Part shown: piece by piece, positions 43,819 through 52,010 of the stretch
Layout: each line of letters starts with the position of its first letter
How positions within the stretch are numbered: position 1 is the first letter of the stretch
Source of the DNA: Flavobacterium sp.
Lineage (GTDB): Bacteria > Bacteroidota > Bacteroidia > Flavobacteriales > Flavobacteriaceae
Direction: 5' to 3'
Assembly: GCF_013823965.1 (NCBI RefSeq)
Contig: NZ_PNNA01000108.1
Span: 1 to 64,000, forward strand
Length of the DNA stretch: 64,000 bases
Notes under the pieces: model-generated
What the model saw: only the letters and a program-made list of their open reading frames with translations
Database searches by the model: none
Told to the model about the DNA's origin: nothing
Made by a program: the position numbers and the translations under genes

Positions 43819-44859
43819 TTATGCTTCTTTATTGGCTAATTGGCCACAAGCAGCATCGATGTCTTTTCCGCGGCTTCTTCGCACTTTTACCACTATTCCA
43901 ATAGCTTCGAGTGCTTTGATGTAGGCATTGATAGACTCTTCCGAAGCTTGCTGGAATTCGCCGTCATCGATGGGATTGTATTCGATTAAATTGACTTTGC
44001 AGGGAACATATTTACAGAATTTGACCAAGGCATCAACCGAAGCCTTGTTGTCGTTGATTCCTTTCCAAACCACATATTCATAGGAAATCTTGCTTTTGGT
44101 TTTTCGATACCAATATTCCAAAGCTTCCCTTAAATCGGCCAATGGAAAACTGGCACTGAAAGGCATAATCTTGGAACGAATTTCATCTATGGCGGAATGG
44201 AGGGAAACAGCCAATTTGAATTTCACTTCGTCGTCGGCCATTTTCTTGATCATTTTTGGAACACCCGAAGTGGAAACCGTGATGCGCTTAGGCGACATTC
44301 CCAGACCTTCGTTGGAAGTAATCATTTCGATGGCTTTCATCACGTTATTGTAATTCATCAACGGTTCGCCCATCCCCATAAAAACAATATTCGACAAGGG
44401 ATGATTGTAATACAAGCGGCTTTCTTTATCGATGGCAATTACCTGGTCGTAAATTTCGGCTGGCTCCAAATTTCGCATTCTTTTCAATCGTGCCGTGGCG
44501 CAAAAATTGCAATCCAAACTACAACCCACTTGACTCGAAACACAAGCCGTTGTTCGAGTATTGGTTGGAATCAGGACACTCTCGACCACCAAACCATCGT
44601 GCAAACGAACCGCATTTTTCACCGTTCCATCTTCACTTCGCTGCATCGTATCAACCTTGACGTGGTTGATGACAAAATTGTTTTCGAGCATCGTCCGGGT
44701 CGTTTTGGCCAGATTGGTCATGTCGTCAAAACTGTGTGCGCCCTTGCTCCACAACCATTCATACACTTGGTTTCCGCGAAAGGATTTATCGCCATTGGCA
44801 ACAAAAAAATCACGCAATTGCTCTTTAGATAAAGCTCTAATGTCTTGTTTTTCCATCAT
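43819..44859 (-). CDS. rlmN: Dual-specificity 23S rRNA/tRNA m2A methyltransferase RlmN
   Basis: Radical SAM enzyme that makes 2-methyladenosine in 23S rRNA (A2503) and in some tRNAs. The 346-residue protein has QVGCSLDCNFCATARL, with the CxxxCxxC iron-sulfur ligands, FMGMGEPLMNY, and the C-terminal methyl-carrying Cys in DIDAACGQLA. Two consecutive ATGs (44859, 44856) are possible starts. A minus-strand TAACTTTG (44864-44871) lies only 4 bases upstream, which implies a leaderless or near-leaderless transcript. Confidence 0.96.
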   Translation of the reverse strand: MMEKQDIRALSKEQLRDFFVANGDKSFRGNQVYEWLWSKGAHSFDDMTNLAKTTRTMLENNFVINHVKVDTMQRSEDGTVKNAVRLHDGLVVESVLIPTNTRTTACVSSQVGCSLDCNFCATARLKRMRNLEPAEIYDQVIAIDKESRLYYNHPLSNIVFMGMGEPLMNYNNVMKAIEMITSNEGLGMSPKRITVSTSGVPKMIKKMADDEVKFKLAVSLHSAIDEIRSKIMPFSASFPLADLREALEYWYRKTKSKISYEYVVWKGINDNKASVDALVKFCKYVPCKVNLIEYNPIDDGEFQQASEESINAYIKALEAIGIVVKVRRSRGKDIDAACGQLANKEA

Positions 44860-44863
44860 CCTG

Positions 44864-44871
44864 CAAAGTTA
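44864..44871 (-). promoter_or_regulatory. Putative -7 element TAACTTTG for rlmN
   Basis: TAnnTTTG match on the minus strand; 4 bases separate it from the rlmN ATG. Confidence 0.45.
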
Positions 44872-44922
44872 ATGACTATTTTGAATTATACTGAATTTTT
44901 ATAAGCGTCAAATTATATTTTG

Positions 44923-44930
44923 TAACTTTG
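44923..44930 (+). promoter_or_regulatory. Putative -7 element TAACTTTG for the toxin-antitoxin operon
   Basis: TAnnTTTG match, 20 bases before the ATG at 44951, in the 91-base divergent interval with rlmN. Confidence 0.5.
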
Positions 44931-44950
44931 TTTTTTCAAAACAGTCTGTT

Positions 44951-45217
44951 ATGGGAGTTCCAGAATTAAAACAAAAAATCCAGATGCAAATCGAAAATGC
45001 GGACGAACGTTTATTGCGTATCGTAGCCTCGGTTTTTGACAATTATTTGAATGAAGATTTGACCAACGACGCTTCATTTCAATCGATGACATTGTTGGAA
45101 AAAAAAGCGATAGACGAAGCACTCATCCAAGTCGCCAACGAGCAAACCGTTTCGCATGATGCAGTAATGGAAGAAACCCAAAAAAGGTATCCAAAATATT
45201 TCAAAAATGAAAATTAG
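44951..45217 (+). CDS. Putative antitoxin of a RelE/ParE-type pair
   Basis: An 88-residue, mostly helical acidic protein. The C-terminal part (SHDAVMEETQKRYPKYFK) resembles toxin-binding tails of small antitoxins found before RelE/ParE toxins in Bacteroidota. No DNA-binding motif of ribbon-helix-helix or HTH type is evident. The gene overlaps the downstream toxin-like gene by 11 bases, the order antitoxin-then-toxin. Function is inferred from size, position and overlap. Confidence 0.72.
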   Translation: MGVPELKQKIQMQIENADERLLRIVASVFDNYLNEDLTNDASFQSMTLLEKKAIDEALIQVANEQTVSHDAVMEETQKRYPKYFKNEN

Positions 45218-45497
45218 TTGGACTCTGTTGTCCAAGAATGACTATTGGAAAAATATTGAATATTTGGAACACTATTGGTCTGAAAAAGAAGTTTTGCACT
45301 TCATTGAAAAAGTAGATTTTTTCCTAAATTTATTATCCAATGGAAATGTGATTTTTGCCCAATCTGATTACAAAAATGTTTTCAAAATGGTAATCATCAA
45401 GCAAATCACCCTCTACTATTCCATTGAAAACGAAACGATTTACTTATTGCGTTTTTGGAACAACCATCAAAATTTGAGTAATTTTAAATTAAAATAA
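45207..45497 (+). CDS. RelE/ParE-family toxin-like protein
   Basis: A 96-residue basic protein with the ParE/RelE pattern: N-terminal beta strand KISWTLLSKNDYWKNIEYLE, a helical pair, then MVIIKQITLYYSIENETIYLLRFWNNHQN, shown here in part, corresponding to the C-terminal beta sheet and the RxWxxxQ-like active end. RelE acts on ribosome-bound mRNA and ParE on gyrase; which applies is not clear. Its stop shares one base with the ATG of the O-methyltransferase (TAATG), so it is embedded in a three-gene operon. Confidence 0.78.
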   Translation: MKISWTLLSKNDYWKNIEYLEHYWSEKEVLHFIEKVDFFLNLLSNGNVIFAQSDYKNVFKMVIIKQITLYYSIENETIYLLRFWNNHQNLSNFKLK

Positions 45498-46138
45498 TGC
45501 ACTTCATTTCCCAAGAATTAGAAAATTATATTGAACAACATTCCGAAAAAGAGCCTGAATTATTGGCGGCTTTAAACAAAGAAACCTATCAGAAAGTTTT
45601 GTTGCCACGAATGCTGAGCGGTCATTTTCAAGGACGTGTTTTGAGTATGTTGTCCAAATTGATTCGTCCGGTGAATATATTGGAAATTGGAACTTATACA
45701 GGCTATTCGGCTTTGTGTTTGTGCGAAGGAATGCAGGAAAACGGAACATTGCACACCATTGACATCAAGGAAGAATTAGTCGATTTTCAGCGCAAACATT
45801 TTGACAAATCACCTTGGGGAAATCAAATCGTGCAACACCTTGGCGAAGCAATTGATATTATCCCAACGTTGGAACTAAAATTTGACTTGGTTTTTATTGA
45901 TGCAGACAAGGAAAATTACATCAATTATTTTGAATTGATAGTACCCAAAATGAACAAAGGCGGCATCATTCTTTCGGATAATGTGTTGTGGAGCGGAAAA
46001 GTTCTCGAACCCTTGAATCCAAAAGATGTCAGTACCAAAATACTGTTGGAATACAATCTTTTGTTGAAAAACGACCCGAGAGTGGAAACGGTTTTGTTGC
46101 CCATTCGCGACGGCTTAACGGTTAGTCGGGTTTTGTAA
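45497..46138 (+). CDS. Class I SAM-dependent O-methyltransferase
   Basis: A 213-residue member of the catechol/caffeoyl-CoA O-methyltransferase family. The SAM-binding motif I is ILEIGTYTGYSALCL (about 56-70), followed by TIDIKEE, the metal-binding DLVFIDADKENYINY and ILSDNVLWSGKV. Substrate is unknown. It is coupled to the toxin-like gene by a one-base overlap and is convergent with the YwqK-like gene, 8 bases away. No terminator hairpin was seen between them. Confidence 0.9.
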   Translation: MHFISQELENYIEQHSEKEPELLAALNKETYQKVLLPRMLSGHFQGRVLSMLSKLIRPVNILEIGTYTGYSALCLCEGMQENGTLHTIDIKEELVDFQRKHFDKSPWGNQIVQHLGEAIDIIPTLELKFDLVFIDADKENYINYFELIVPKMNKGGIILSDNVLWSGKVLEPLNPKDVSTKILLEYNLLLKNDPRVETVLLPIRDGLTVSRVL

Positions 46139-46146
46139 TATAAAAA

Positions 46147-46644
46147 CTATTTTAAAAATTTTCCGTTTTCATATTTACATTCCGTTTTTATACCATTTTT
46201 ATTTACACTAAATTCAATACCATTTTTTTTGTTTTTCATAAATTCACATCTATAAACAAGTATTCCATTTTCATAATCCTCATCTAGTATTTTTTCATCA
46301 TTGCTATTAAAGCTCTTTACACATTTATAATCCCTATCCAAACCATAAGATATTTCCTTTAATGGTTTGTTCCATTTTTTATTCTTGTAAAATATTTCTC
46401 TAGCTATTTGATTTTCTCGTGTATTAAAATAAACAGTCTGTTTAACTAAAACTCCTTTTTCAAATTCAACTTCATATTTTAAATGATTGTTATTTCTGTT
46501 TTTTTGAGCAATCCCGGTAAACAATTCACCATCAAAAGATTTATAAGTAAGACCATCTATAGTATAAATTTCATCTACACGTAGTTTCTCTTGAGAATAA
46601 GAATTAATAAAAAAAATAAGAATCAATACATTTAATATCCTCAT
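46147..46644 (-). CDS. Exported YwqK/MORN-like repeat protein
   Basis: A 165-residue protein with an N-terminal signal-like segment (MRILNVLILIFFINSYSQ). Irregular repeats of the form GxLVxxxxFxxGxxxG are visible: FEKGVLVKQTVYFN, YENGILVYRCEFMKNKKNG, YENGKFLK. Such repeats occur in MORN proteins and in the YwqK family, some members of which are annotated as immunity or antitoxin proteins. Nothing else in the region supports a toxin role for it. Codon use is more AT-rich than that of its neighbours. Family assignment is tentative. Confidence 0.6.
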   Translation of the reverse strand: MRILNVLILIFFINSYSQEKLRVDEIYTIDGLTYKSFDGELFTGIAQKNRNNNHLKYEVEFEKGVLVKQTVYFNTRENQIAREIFYKNKKWNKPLKEISYGLDRDYKCVKSFNSNDEKILDEDYENGILVYRCEFMKNKKNGIEFSVNKNGIKTECKYENGKFLK

Positions 46645-46685
46645 AAAATTATTTTAATAAATTACCAAAATATTCCCACAACTCA

Positions 46686-47258
46686 TTAATTGGATACATC
46701 TGTAAAATTTCTCTTTTGGACGATTTGATAGAACTTGAACATCAAAAAACCCAAAATTGCACCACACAAATATCCGGAAAGAATATCCAAAGGATAATGC
46801 AATCCCAAGTAAATTCGGCTGTAGGCGAAGATTAACGGCCACAAAAACAGCAGCCAAAAGTAGTTGAAATGCTTCTTGAAAATTAGGTATAAAAATGTGG
46901 CAACCGCCATTGAACTTGTGGCGTGACCCGAGAAAAAACTAAAGGAATTCCTGGATTGCACAATTCGTATAAAGGATTTTATTTCTGGATTGTTGCAAGG
47001 ACGCAACCTTTGGACTCCGTTTTTGAATAAATTAGCGGTTTGATCCGTGATAACGAGCAAAATCGCCACGAATAAAAGTAAATACAAGGTTTGTTTTGTC
47101 CCTAATTTCTTGTAAATAAGGTAAATTAACAACATGAAAAGCGGAATCCAACTGTATTGTTTGGTAACCATTAACCAAAATCCGTCGTAAGTCTCCGAAC
47201 CCAAACCATTCAAGAAAACAAATAATTCTACATCTAGAGACCGTATTTTTTCCAGCAT
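46686..47258 (-). CDS. PAP2-family membrane phosphatase
   Basis: A 190-residue integral membrane protein with about five hydrophobic segments and the three phosphatase motifs: KNGVQRLRPCNNP, SFFSGHATSS and YSRIYLGLHYPLDILSG. Homologues dephosphorylate undecaprenyl pyrophosphate or other lipid phosphates at the outer face of the inner membrane. UppP-type recycling of the peptidoglycan carrier is possible but substrate is not determined. It overlaps the TatA-like gene by one base (ends/starts at 47258). Confidence 0.88.
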   Translation of the reverse strand: MLEKIRSLDVELFVFLNGLGSETYDGFWLMVTKQYSWIPLFMLLIYLIYKKLGTKQTLYLLLFVAILLVITDQTANLFKNGVQRLRPCNNPEIKSFIRIVQSRNSFSFFSGHATSSMAVATFLYLIFKKHFNYFWLLFLWPLIFAYSRIYLGLHYPLDILSGYLCGAILGFLMFKFYQIVQKRNFTDVSN

Positions 47259-47659
47259 TATTTTTTGCGTTTTATTGGACCAATACTATCTTCTATTTCT
47301 TCGTTTAGTTTATCGGCTTGAGAAGTTGCATCATCTAACACGCTGCTTTGGACTTTGCTGATTTCAGTTGAAAAAGAATCCGAAATTCCTTTTAATGGAT
47401 TTGTGTCACCCAGTAAATTTGCCTTGGCACTATTGATTTCGGAAGTAATATTATTGGTTAAGTCATTCAACATTTTTTGATCGAAACCATTGTCTTCTGC
47501 ACCTTTTTGAATTTCGTTTTTTATGTCGTTTGTGGCATTTTTTAATTGTGCCATCGCTTTTCCCATAGTTCGAGCCATTTCCGGCACTTTATCAGAACCA
47601 AAAAGCATTAGAACAATAAACATTATGAAAATTAATTCACCTCCACCTATTCCAAACAT
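47258..47659 (-). CDS. Twin-arginine translocase TatA/TatB-like subunit
   Basis: A 133-residue Sec-independent translocase subunit: short periplasmic N-terminus MFGIGGGELIFIMFIVLMLFG, an amphipathic segment with KVPEMARTMGKAMAQLKNA, and a charged, Gln/Ser/Asp-rich tail. The 133-residue length is between TatA and TatB. Bacteroidota usually carry TatA-type proteins that may combine both roles. tatC is not in the window. A TAACTTTG promoter-like element lies at 47681-47688 on the minus strand, 21 bases before the ATG. Confidence 0.88.
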   Translation of the reverse strand: MFGIGGGELIFIMFIVLMLFGSDKVPEMARTMGKAMAQLKNATNDIKNEIQKGAEDNGFDQKMLNDLTNNITSEINSAKANLLGDTNPLKGISDSFSTEISKVQSSVLDDATSQADKLNEEIEDSIGPIKRKK

Positions 47660-47680
47660 AATTTATATTTTTTTAAGTTG

Positions 47681-47688
47681 CAAAGTTA
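47681..47688 (-). promoter_or_regulatory. Putative -7 element TAACTTTG for tatA-PAP2
   Basis: TAnnTTTG match on the minus strand, 21 bases before the TatA-like ATG, just after the M1 peptidase stop. Confidence 0.5.
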
Positions 47689-47734
47689 CAAACTTGCCAT
47701 ATTACAAGATGTATTAATTTATAATTAATTAACA

Positions 47735-49978
47735 TTAATCAAATTTAGATTTCACGTTTTCCTTTGGCCAACTATTATTCGTCACATCAACATCGGCAGT
47801 TTCCAGTTTTGGATCTATTTGAATTTTCTTGATTACTTTTTCTGTTGCAAAAACTCTTTTGGCTGTTTCATTGTTTTTTCTCCAGATTTGTGCCGGAAAT
47901 TTAAAATTTTCTATTGTGTTGTCGTCATAAGTGATTTCGACAATGACAGGCATTAGCATTCCTCCTGGTTTGTCAAACTCGACTTCATAGAAGTATTTAG
48001 GATTTTTTATGTTTGTTTTTTCTTCGGTCGAAAAATTTTGAGCCACATAATCTGAAAACAATTTTACCGATTCAACTTGCATTGGTTGTTTTTGGTCTTT
48101 TTTTAACTCTTCACTTTTTTCCGAAATCATGTATAAATATGGGCCTTTTTCAACTCCGAAACGTTTTTTCTTGACCGTGACATCTTTCAATTCCTTGGTT
48201 GGTGTTTCGGAAACATAATATTGAATGACGTTTTTAATTCCAATGTCTACGTAATCCGTAGTGTAAAACCAGCCTCTAAAAAACCAGTCTAAATCTACTG
48301 CCGAAGCATCTTCCATCGTCCTAAAAAAATCTTCGGGTGTTGGATGTTTAAATTTCCATCGATTGGCATATACTTTAAAAGCATAGTCAAATAATTCTTT
48401 TCCCATAATGGTTTCCCTAAGAATATTGAGTCCAGTTGCCGGTTTTCCATAAGCATTGGAACTAAAATCATTTATGTCTTCGGAATTCGACATAATGGGT
48501 TCCAAGAAGTTTTGATCGCCACTCATGTAAGGAACAATTTTATGGGCAGGTCCTCGAGTCGATGGATAATTGGCTTCCAGTTCTTGTTCAGCCATGTATT
48601 GCATGAAGGAGTTCAGTCCTTCGTCCATCCAAGACCATTGACGCTCGTCAGAATTGACAATCATTGGAAAAAAATTATGTCCCACTTCGTGAATTATCAC
48701 GCTAACCATACCTCGTTTTACTCGATCACTGATATATCCATTTTCGTCTGGTCTTCCTCTATTCCAGCAAATCATTGGATATTCCATTCCTTGGTCTTCT
48801 GCCGAAACGGAAATTGCTTTTGAATAAGGATAATCAAAAGTATGGGCAGAATAGCTTTTGAGAGTATGGGCAATGGTCGTGGTGGAAAAATCGCCCCAAA
48901 GCGGATTGCTCTCCTTTGGATAAAGCGAAATTGCCATTACCGTTTTGTTGCTTAATTGTACCGCCATCGCATCATACAGAAATTTTCTTGAAGTGGAAAT
49001 AGCAAAATCCCGAACGTTTTTAGCACTAAATTTCCAGGTTTTCATCTTGTTGGAAAACCCTTTTTCAGCAGCTTCAGCCTCGGCCTGTGTAACCACCATT
49101 ACGGGTTTGTCAAATGTTTTTTGTGCTAATTCGTATCGTTTTACTTGTTCTGGCGTGAATACTTCACTCCTATTTTGTAATTCTCCAGTAGCTTCGAGTA
49201 TGTGATCAGCCGGAACAGTGATATTTACATCGAAATTCCCAAAAGGCAGCGTAAACTCTCCACTTCCCCAAAACTGCATGTTTTGCCAACCTTCGACATC
49301 ATTATAAACCGCCATTCTAGGATAGAATTGTGCAATTACATACAATTTGTTCCCTTCCTTCTCAAAAAGTTCGTAACCGGAACGACCTCCTTCTGTTCTG
49401 TAATTATTAATGTTATACCACCACTTGATGGAGAATGAATAAGTCTCGCCCGGCTTCATTGCAACGGGCAAATCAATTCGCATCATTGTTTGGTTTATGG
49501 TGTAAGTCAATGGTTTCCCTTGGATATCTTTGACATATTCGATATTAAAACCGCGCTCCAAGTCTTGCTTCAAAAATTTATTTGCAAAATTGTTGACAGT
49601 GTAAACCTGCTGCGTTTTTTGATTTTCTACCAAAGGCGATTGGGAGTTTTTTGCCGCTTGATTTTGGTCTAGTTGTATCCACAAATACGCTAAAGAATCT
49701 GGTGAATTATTGTGATAAGTAATGATTTCAGAACCGCTCAATTTTGCCGCTGCATCGTCTAAAACTACATCAATTTTATAATCGGCTTGCTGCTGATAGT
49801 AGGCAGGTCCTGGCGCACCGGAAGCGGTACGAAACATGTTTGGAGTTGCCAACAAATCATACATCTGGTTGAATTTATTGGAATCCTTTTTGCCAGATTC
49901 TTTTGAAGTTGCCGCAGCTGGTTTTTCTTGAGCCAATACAAGCATTGGAAAAACAAATAATAATAAAATTTTTTTCAT
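47735..49978 (-). CDS. Exported M1-family metallopeptidase
   Basis: Zinc aminopeptidase-type enzyme of 747 residues with a signal peptide (1-16, MLVLAQ). The N-terminal beta domain carries the YKIDVVLDDAAAKLSGSE pattern. The substrate-binding GAMEN-like motif is EDQGMEYPMI, and the zinc site HEVGH is followed after 18 residues by the third ligand Glu in WMDEGLNSF. It likely trims peptides in the periplasm or at the surface. It is the last gene of a minus-strand run with the DUF6702 and CarboxypepD_reg genes, with a 64-base gap upstream. Confidence 0.93.
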   Translation of the reverse strand: MKKILLLFVFPMLVLAQEKPAAATSKESGKKDSNKFNQMYDLLATPNMFRTASGAPGPAYYQQQADYKIDVVLDDAAAKLSGSEIITYHNNSPDSLAYLWIQLDQNQAAKNSQSPLVENQKTQQVYTVNNFANKFLKQDLERGFNIEYVKDIQGKPLTYTINQTMMRIDLPVAMKPGETYSFSIKWWYNINNYRTEGGRSGYELFEKEGNKLYVIAQFYPRMAVYNDVEGWQNMQFWGSGEFTLPFGNFDVNITVPADHILEATGELQNRSEVFTPEQVKRYELAQKTFDKPVMVVTQAEAEAAEKGFSNKMKTWKFSAKNVRDFAISTSRKFLYDAMAVQLSNKTVMAISLYPKESNPLWGDFSTTTIAHTLKSYSAHTFDYPYSKAISVSAEDQGMEYPMICWNRGRPDENGYISDRVKRGMVSVIIHEVGHNFFPMIVNSDERQWSWMDEGLNSFMQYMAEQELEANYPSTRGPAHKIVPYMSGDQNFLEPIMSNSEDINDFSSNAYGKPATGLNILRETIMGKELFDYAFKVYANRWKFKHPTPEDFFRTMEDASAVDLDWFFRGWFYTTDYVDIGIKNVIQYYVSETPTKELKDVTVKKKRFGVEKGPYLYMISEKSEELKKDQKQPMQVESVKLFSDYVAQNFSTEEKTNIKNPKYFYEVEFDKPGGMLMPVIVEITYDDNTIENFKFPAQIWRKNNETAKRVFATEKVIKKIQIDPKLETADVDVTNNSWPKENVKSKFD

Positions 49979-50042
49979 AAACAGAATGGGATACTTTTCA
50001 GTTTGTGAAAATAATACTTTTGTTGAGATGAAGACTTAAATA

Positions 50043-50546
50043 TTAATATTTTAACACTTCGATGCCGGTGGAATTTGTGAAAAGAAAACTATTTTTTACT
50101 CCCAAAACAGCAACATTAACGACGTTTTTTTGTTCAGGAAACCAATCCGTCAAAACGGTATTGTAGATTTCAAGAGAATTGATTTTAGAAACTCCTTTTA
50201 TGTTCCAATAACAAATCAACACATCGCCATCCACTTCTTTACTCAAAAAATTCATGGGTTTTGACTGCTTATTTACTTTGATGAAAAAATGATTGGCTAG
50301 ATATTCCTTGACCAAAATCAATTCTGTTGCGGTCTCTTTTTCCGTTCCCAAATAGAGCTTTTTATTATACTTGTTTTCGAGTGCTTTATTCAAATCATCG
50401 ATAAAGATTCGGGCAGTAATTTGAAGCATTTTCTTTTCAGGAGCATAATTTACTTGATACACCGCCATATAAAATTTGTGCAAAGTAAAAGCGGAGGTTG
50501 TCAAAAAAAGGAACAAAAATAAAGGATATAAAATTTGTTTTTTCAT
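50043..50546 (-). CDS. DUF6702-like exported protein
   Basis: A 167-residue protein with a signal peptide (1-20, MKKQILYPLFLFLFLTTSA). The mature part contains HKFYMAVYQVNYAPEKKMLQI, partly shown, and RIFIDDLNKALENKY, which match a small family of unknown function common next to M1 peptidases and CarboxypepD_reg proteins in Flavobacteriia. It overlaps the upstream CarboxypepD_reg gene by 4 bases. No enzymatic motif was seen; function is unknown. Confidence 0.75.
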   Translation of the reverse strand: MKKQILYPLFLFLFLTTSAFTLHKFYMAVYQVNYAPEKKMLQITARIFIDDLNKALENKYNKKLYLGTEKETATELILVKEYLANHFFIKVNKQSKPMNFLSKEVDGDVLICYWNIKGVSKINSLEIYNTVLTDWFPEQKNVVNVAVLGVKNSFLFTNSTGIEVLKY

Positions 50547-51289
50547 TTTTCAAAAATAGCAAATGTTTTGAATTCCTCGTTTTTGCCAATTAAAAATTCG
50601 ATTAATTCAAATTCAGATTCGGGTTTTAGAAGTGCTTTCGCCCTGGGATCATTTTCGCAATAAATAAGGAAAAGTCCAATTTCATCTTCTTTCAACTTCA
50701 ATGTATTGGTAAAGAAAAAGGAATGGATTCGCTTGGATACAATATTGGAAAAATTACCATAGTCAACCTCTTTTTCTTTGTTGGGGTTCTCCTTGAAGAA
50801 CGATTTCCATATCATTTTACCAATTCGATCAATGTCCATGCCGTATTTTATTTTTGATGGCATTAATGGATTGTCCGACGAAGACTGTTCGTCTTCAAAA
50901 TACTCAGTGTCTATAATTCTTTGGATATTGCCTACATTGGGCTTGATGTAGGTGCGTTTGACGACAACTTCTTCCAAAGGAGTTATGGAGGTGTTTAATT
51001 TTACCGTAAACAATAAAACAGCAAAATCTTTATCGGTCAGCACAATTTTTTTAGCTTCTAGTCCAAAACTCAAAAAAAGCAAGGTGTCGTTCTTTTTTGC
51101 CATTATATCAAAAAGGCCTTGAGAATTTACAAACGACCTGGTTTTTGAATTGATATTGAATACTGAACCGCTTTCTACCTTGACAGAATCATTTACTACC
51201 GCGCCGTGCAATGGTTTTCTAATCAATGTTTGTCCTAGACAAAATTGACAAAACGAAAACAGGACTAGAATTACTATTTTAGTTTTCAT
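50543..51289 (-). CDS. CarboxypepD_reg-like exported protein, copy 3
   Basis: A 248-residue secreted protein: signal peptide (1-19, ending CLGQ), then a carboxypeptidase-regulatory-like beta sandwich (about 22-110, KPLHGAVVNDSVKV to TPLEEVVVK) and a helical C-terminal domain. It is the most diverged of three tandem paralogues and lacks the PAERKLY motif of the other two, keeping only the EEVVV end of the beta domain and the C-terminal helix pattern. It overlaps its neighbours by 4 and 11 bases. Function unknown; related domains begin many TonB-linked proteins. Confidence 0.78.
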   Translation of the reverse strand: MKTKIVILVLFSFCQFCLGQTLIRKPLHGAVVNDSVKVESGSVFNINSKTRSFVNSQGLFDIMAKKNDTLLFLSFGLEAKKIVLTDKDFAVLLFTVKLNTSITPLEEVVVKRTYIKPNVGNIQRIIDTEYFEDEQSSSDNPLMPSKIKYGMDIDRIGKMIWKSFFKENPNKEKEVDYGNFSNIVSKRIHSFFFTNTLKLKEDEIGLFLIYCENDPRAKALLKPESEFELIEFLIGKNEEFKTFAIFEK

Positions 51290-52010
51290 CTGCTATGATT
51301 TTATTGTATGTTTTGGCCAATGAAACAATCAATAACTTGATTGTCGTTTTGTTTTTAGAACGTACAGAAGCTGCAAATTCTTCTTTTTCAATGCAATAAT
51401 ACTGAAACCCTTTGATGTAATTGGCAGGAATTCTCAGTGTACTTGTATAATATTCATCGTCAAAAAGTGCGCCAATGTAAGCCAATAAACGCTCTTTTTT
51501 TTCGACTTCAAGATTTTTTTTGAGCATCGCCGTTCGTCCAGACATTAAATTTAAAAGTGCGTCAACTGGTGTTGAATTTGCCGTGTATAATTTCCTTTCC
51601 GCCGGCGTGTAGTGTTTGATGCCTTTTGCCGAAATTCCCAGCGAAACAGCATTAATTTCTGGATGTTTGTTGACAATTACTTCTTCGAGTTCTGTGATTT
51701 TTGCAGTCATTTTTATGGTCAAGACTGCTGTTTTCAAATCTTCTTCTTCGATTATCCTGCGGTAATATTCTAAATTTACGGAGGAGAAAACCAATAAATC
51801 TTCGGCTTTAGCCAAAATGAAAAATTCGCCATTGCCATCACTTATTGTAGTTTTTTCATTCACCAAATTGATAATGGTAACTCCGCCTACATTCCCGGAA
51901 TCGACCACTATTTTTCCGTGGAGCAATTTCTCGCCATTAGTTTGACAAAAAGTCACTTGACAAAATACAAACAAAAAAAACATAAGGGTATTATTCGTTC
52001 TCACAGGCAA
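51279..52010 (-). CDS. CarboxypepD_reg-like exported protein, copy 2
   Basis: A 243-residue paralogue of the two flanking genes. Signal peptide 1-22, beta-sandwich (about 25-115) with LHGKIVVDSGNVGGVTIIN and LEEVIVNKHPEINA, then the shared block GIKHYTPAERKLY, LLNLMSGRTAMLKKNLEVEKKE and a C-terminal helical region. The strong match of LMSGRT..MLKK..EVE.KE to copy 1 shows recent or constrained duplication. Overlaps copy 3 by 11 and copy 1 by 20 bases. Function is unknown. Confidence 0.8.
   Translation of the reverse strand: MPVRTNNTLMFFLFVFCQVTFCQTNGEKLLHGKIVVDSGNVGGVTIINLVNEKTTISDGNGEFFILAKAEDLLVFSSVNLEYYRRIIEEEDLKTAVLTIKMTAKITELEEVIVNKHPEINAVSLGISAKGIKHYTPAERKLYTANSTPVDALLNLMSGRTAMLKKNLEVEKKERLLAYIGALFDDEYYTSTLRIPANYIKGFQYYCIEKEEFAASVRSKNKTTIKLLIVSLAKTYNKIIADEN

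Noticed and set aside
44197..44832. 211-codon plus-strand open frame opposite rlmN
   Set aside because: Entirely antisense to the radical-SAM core; no family-like sequence.
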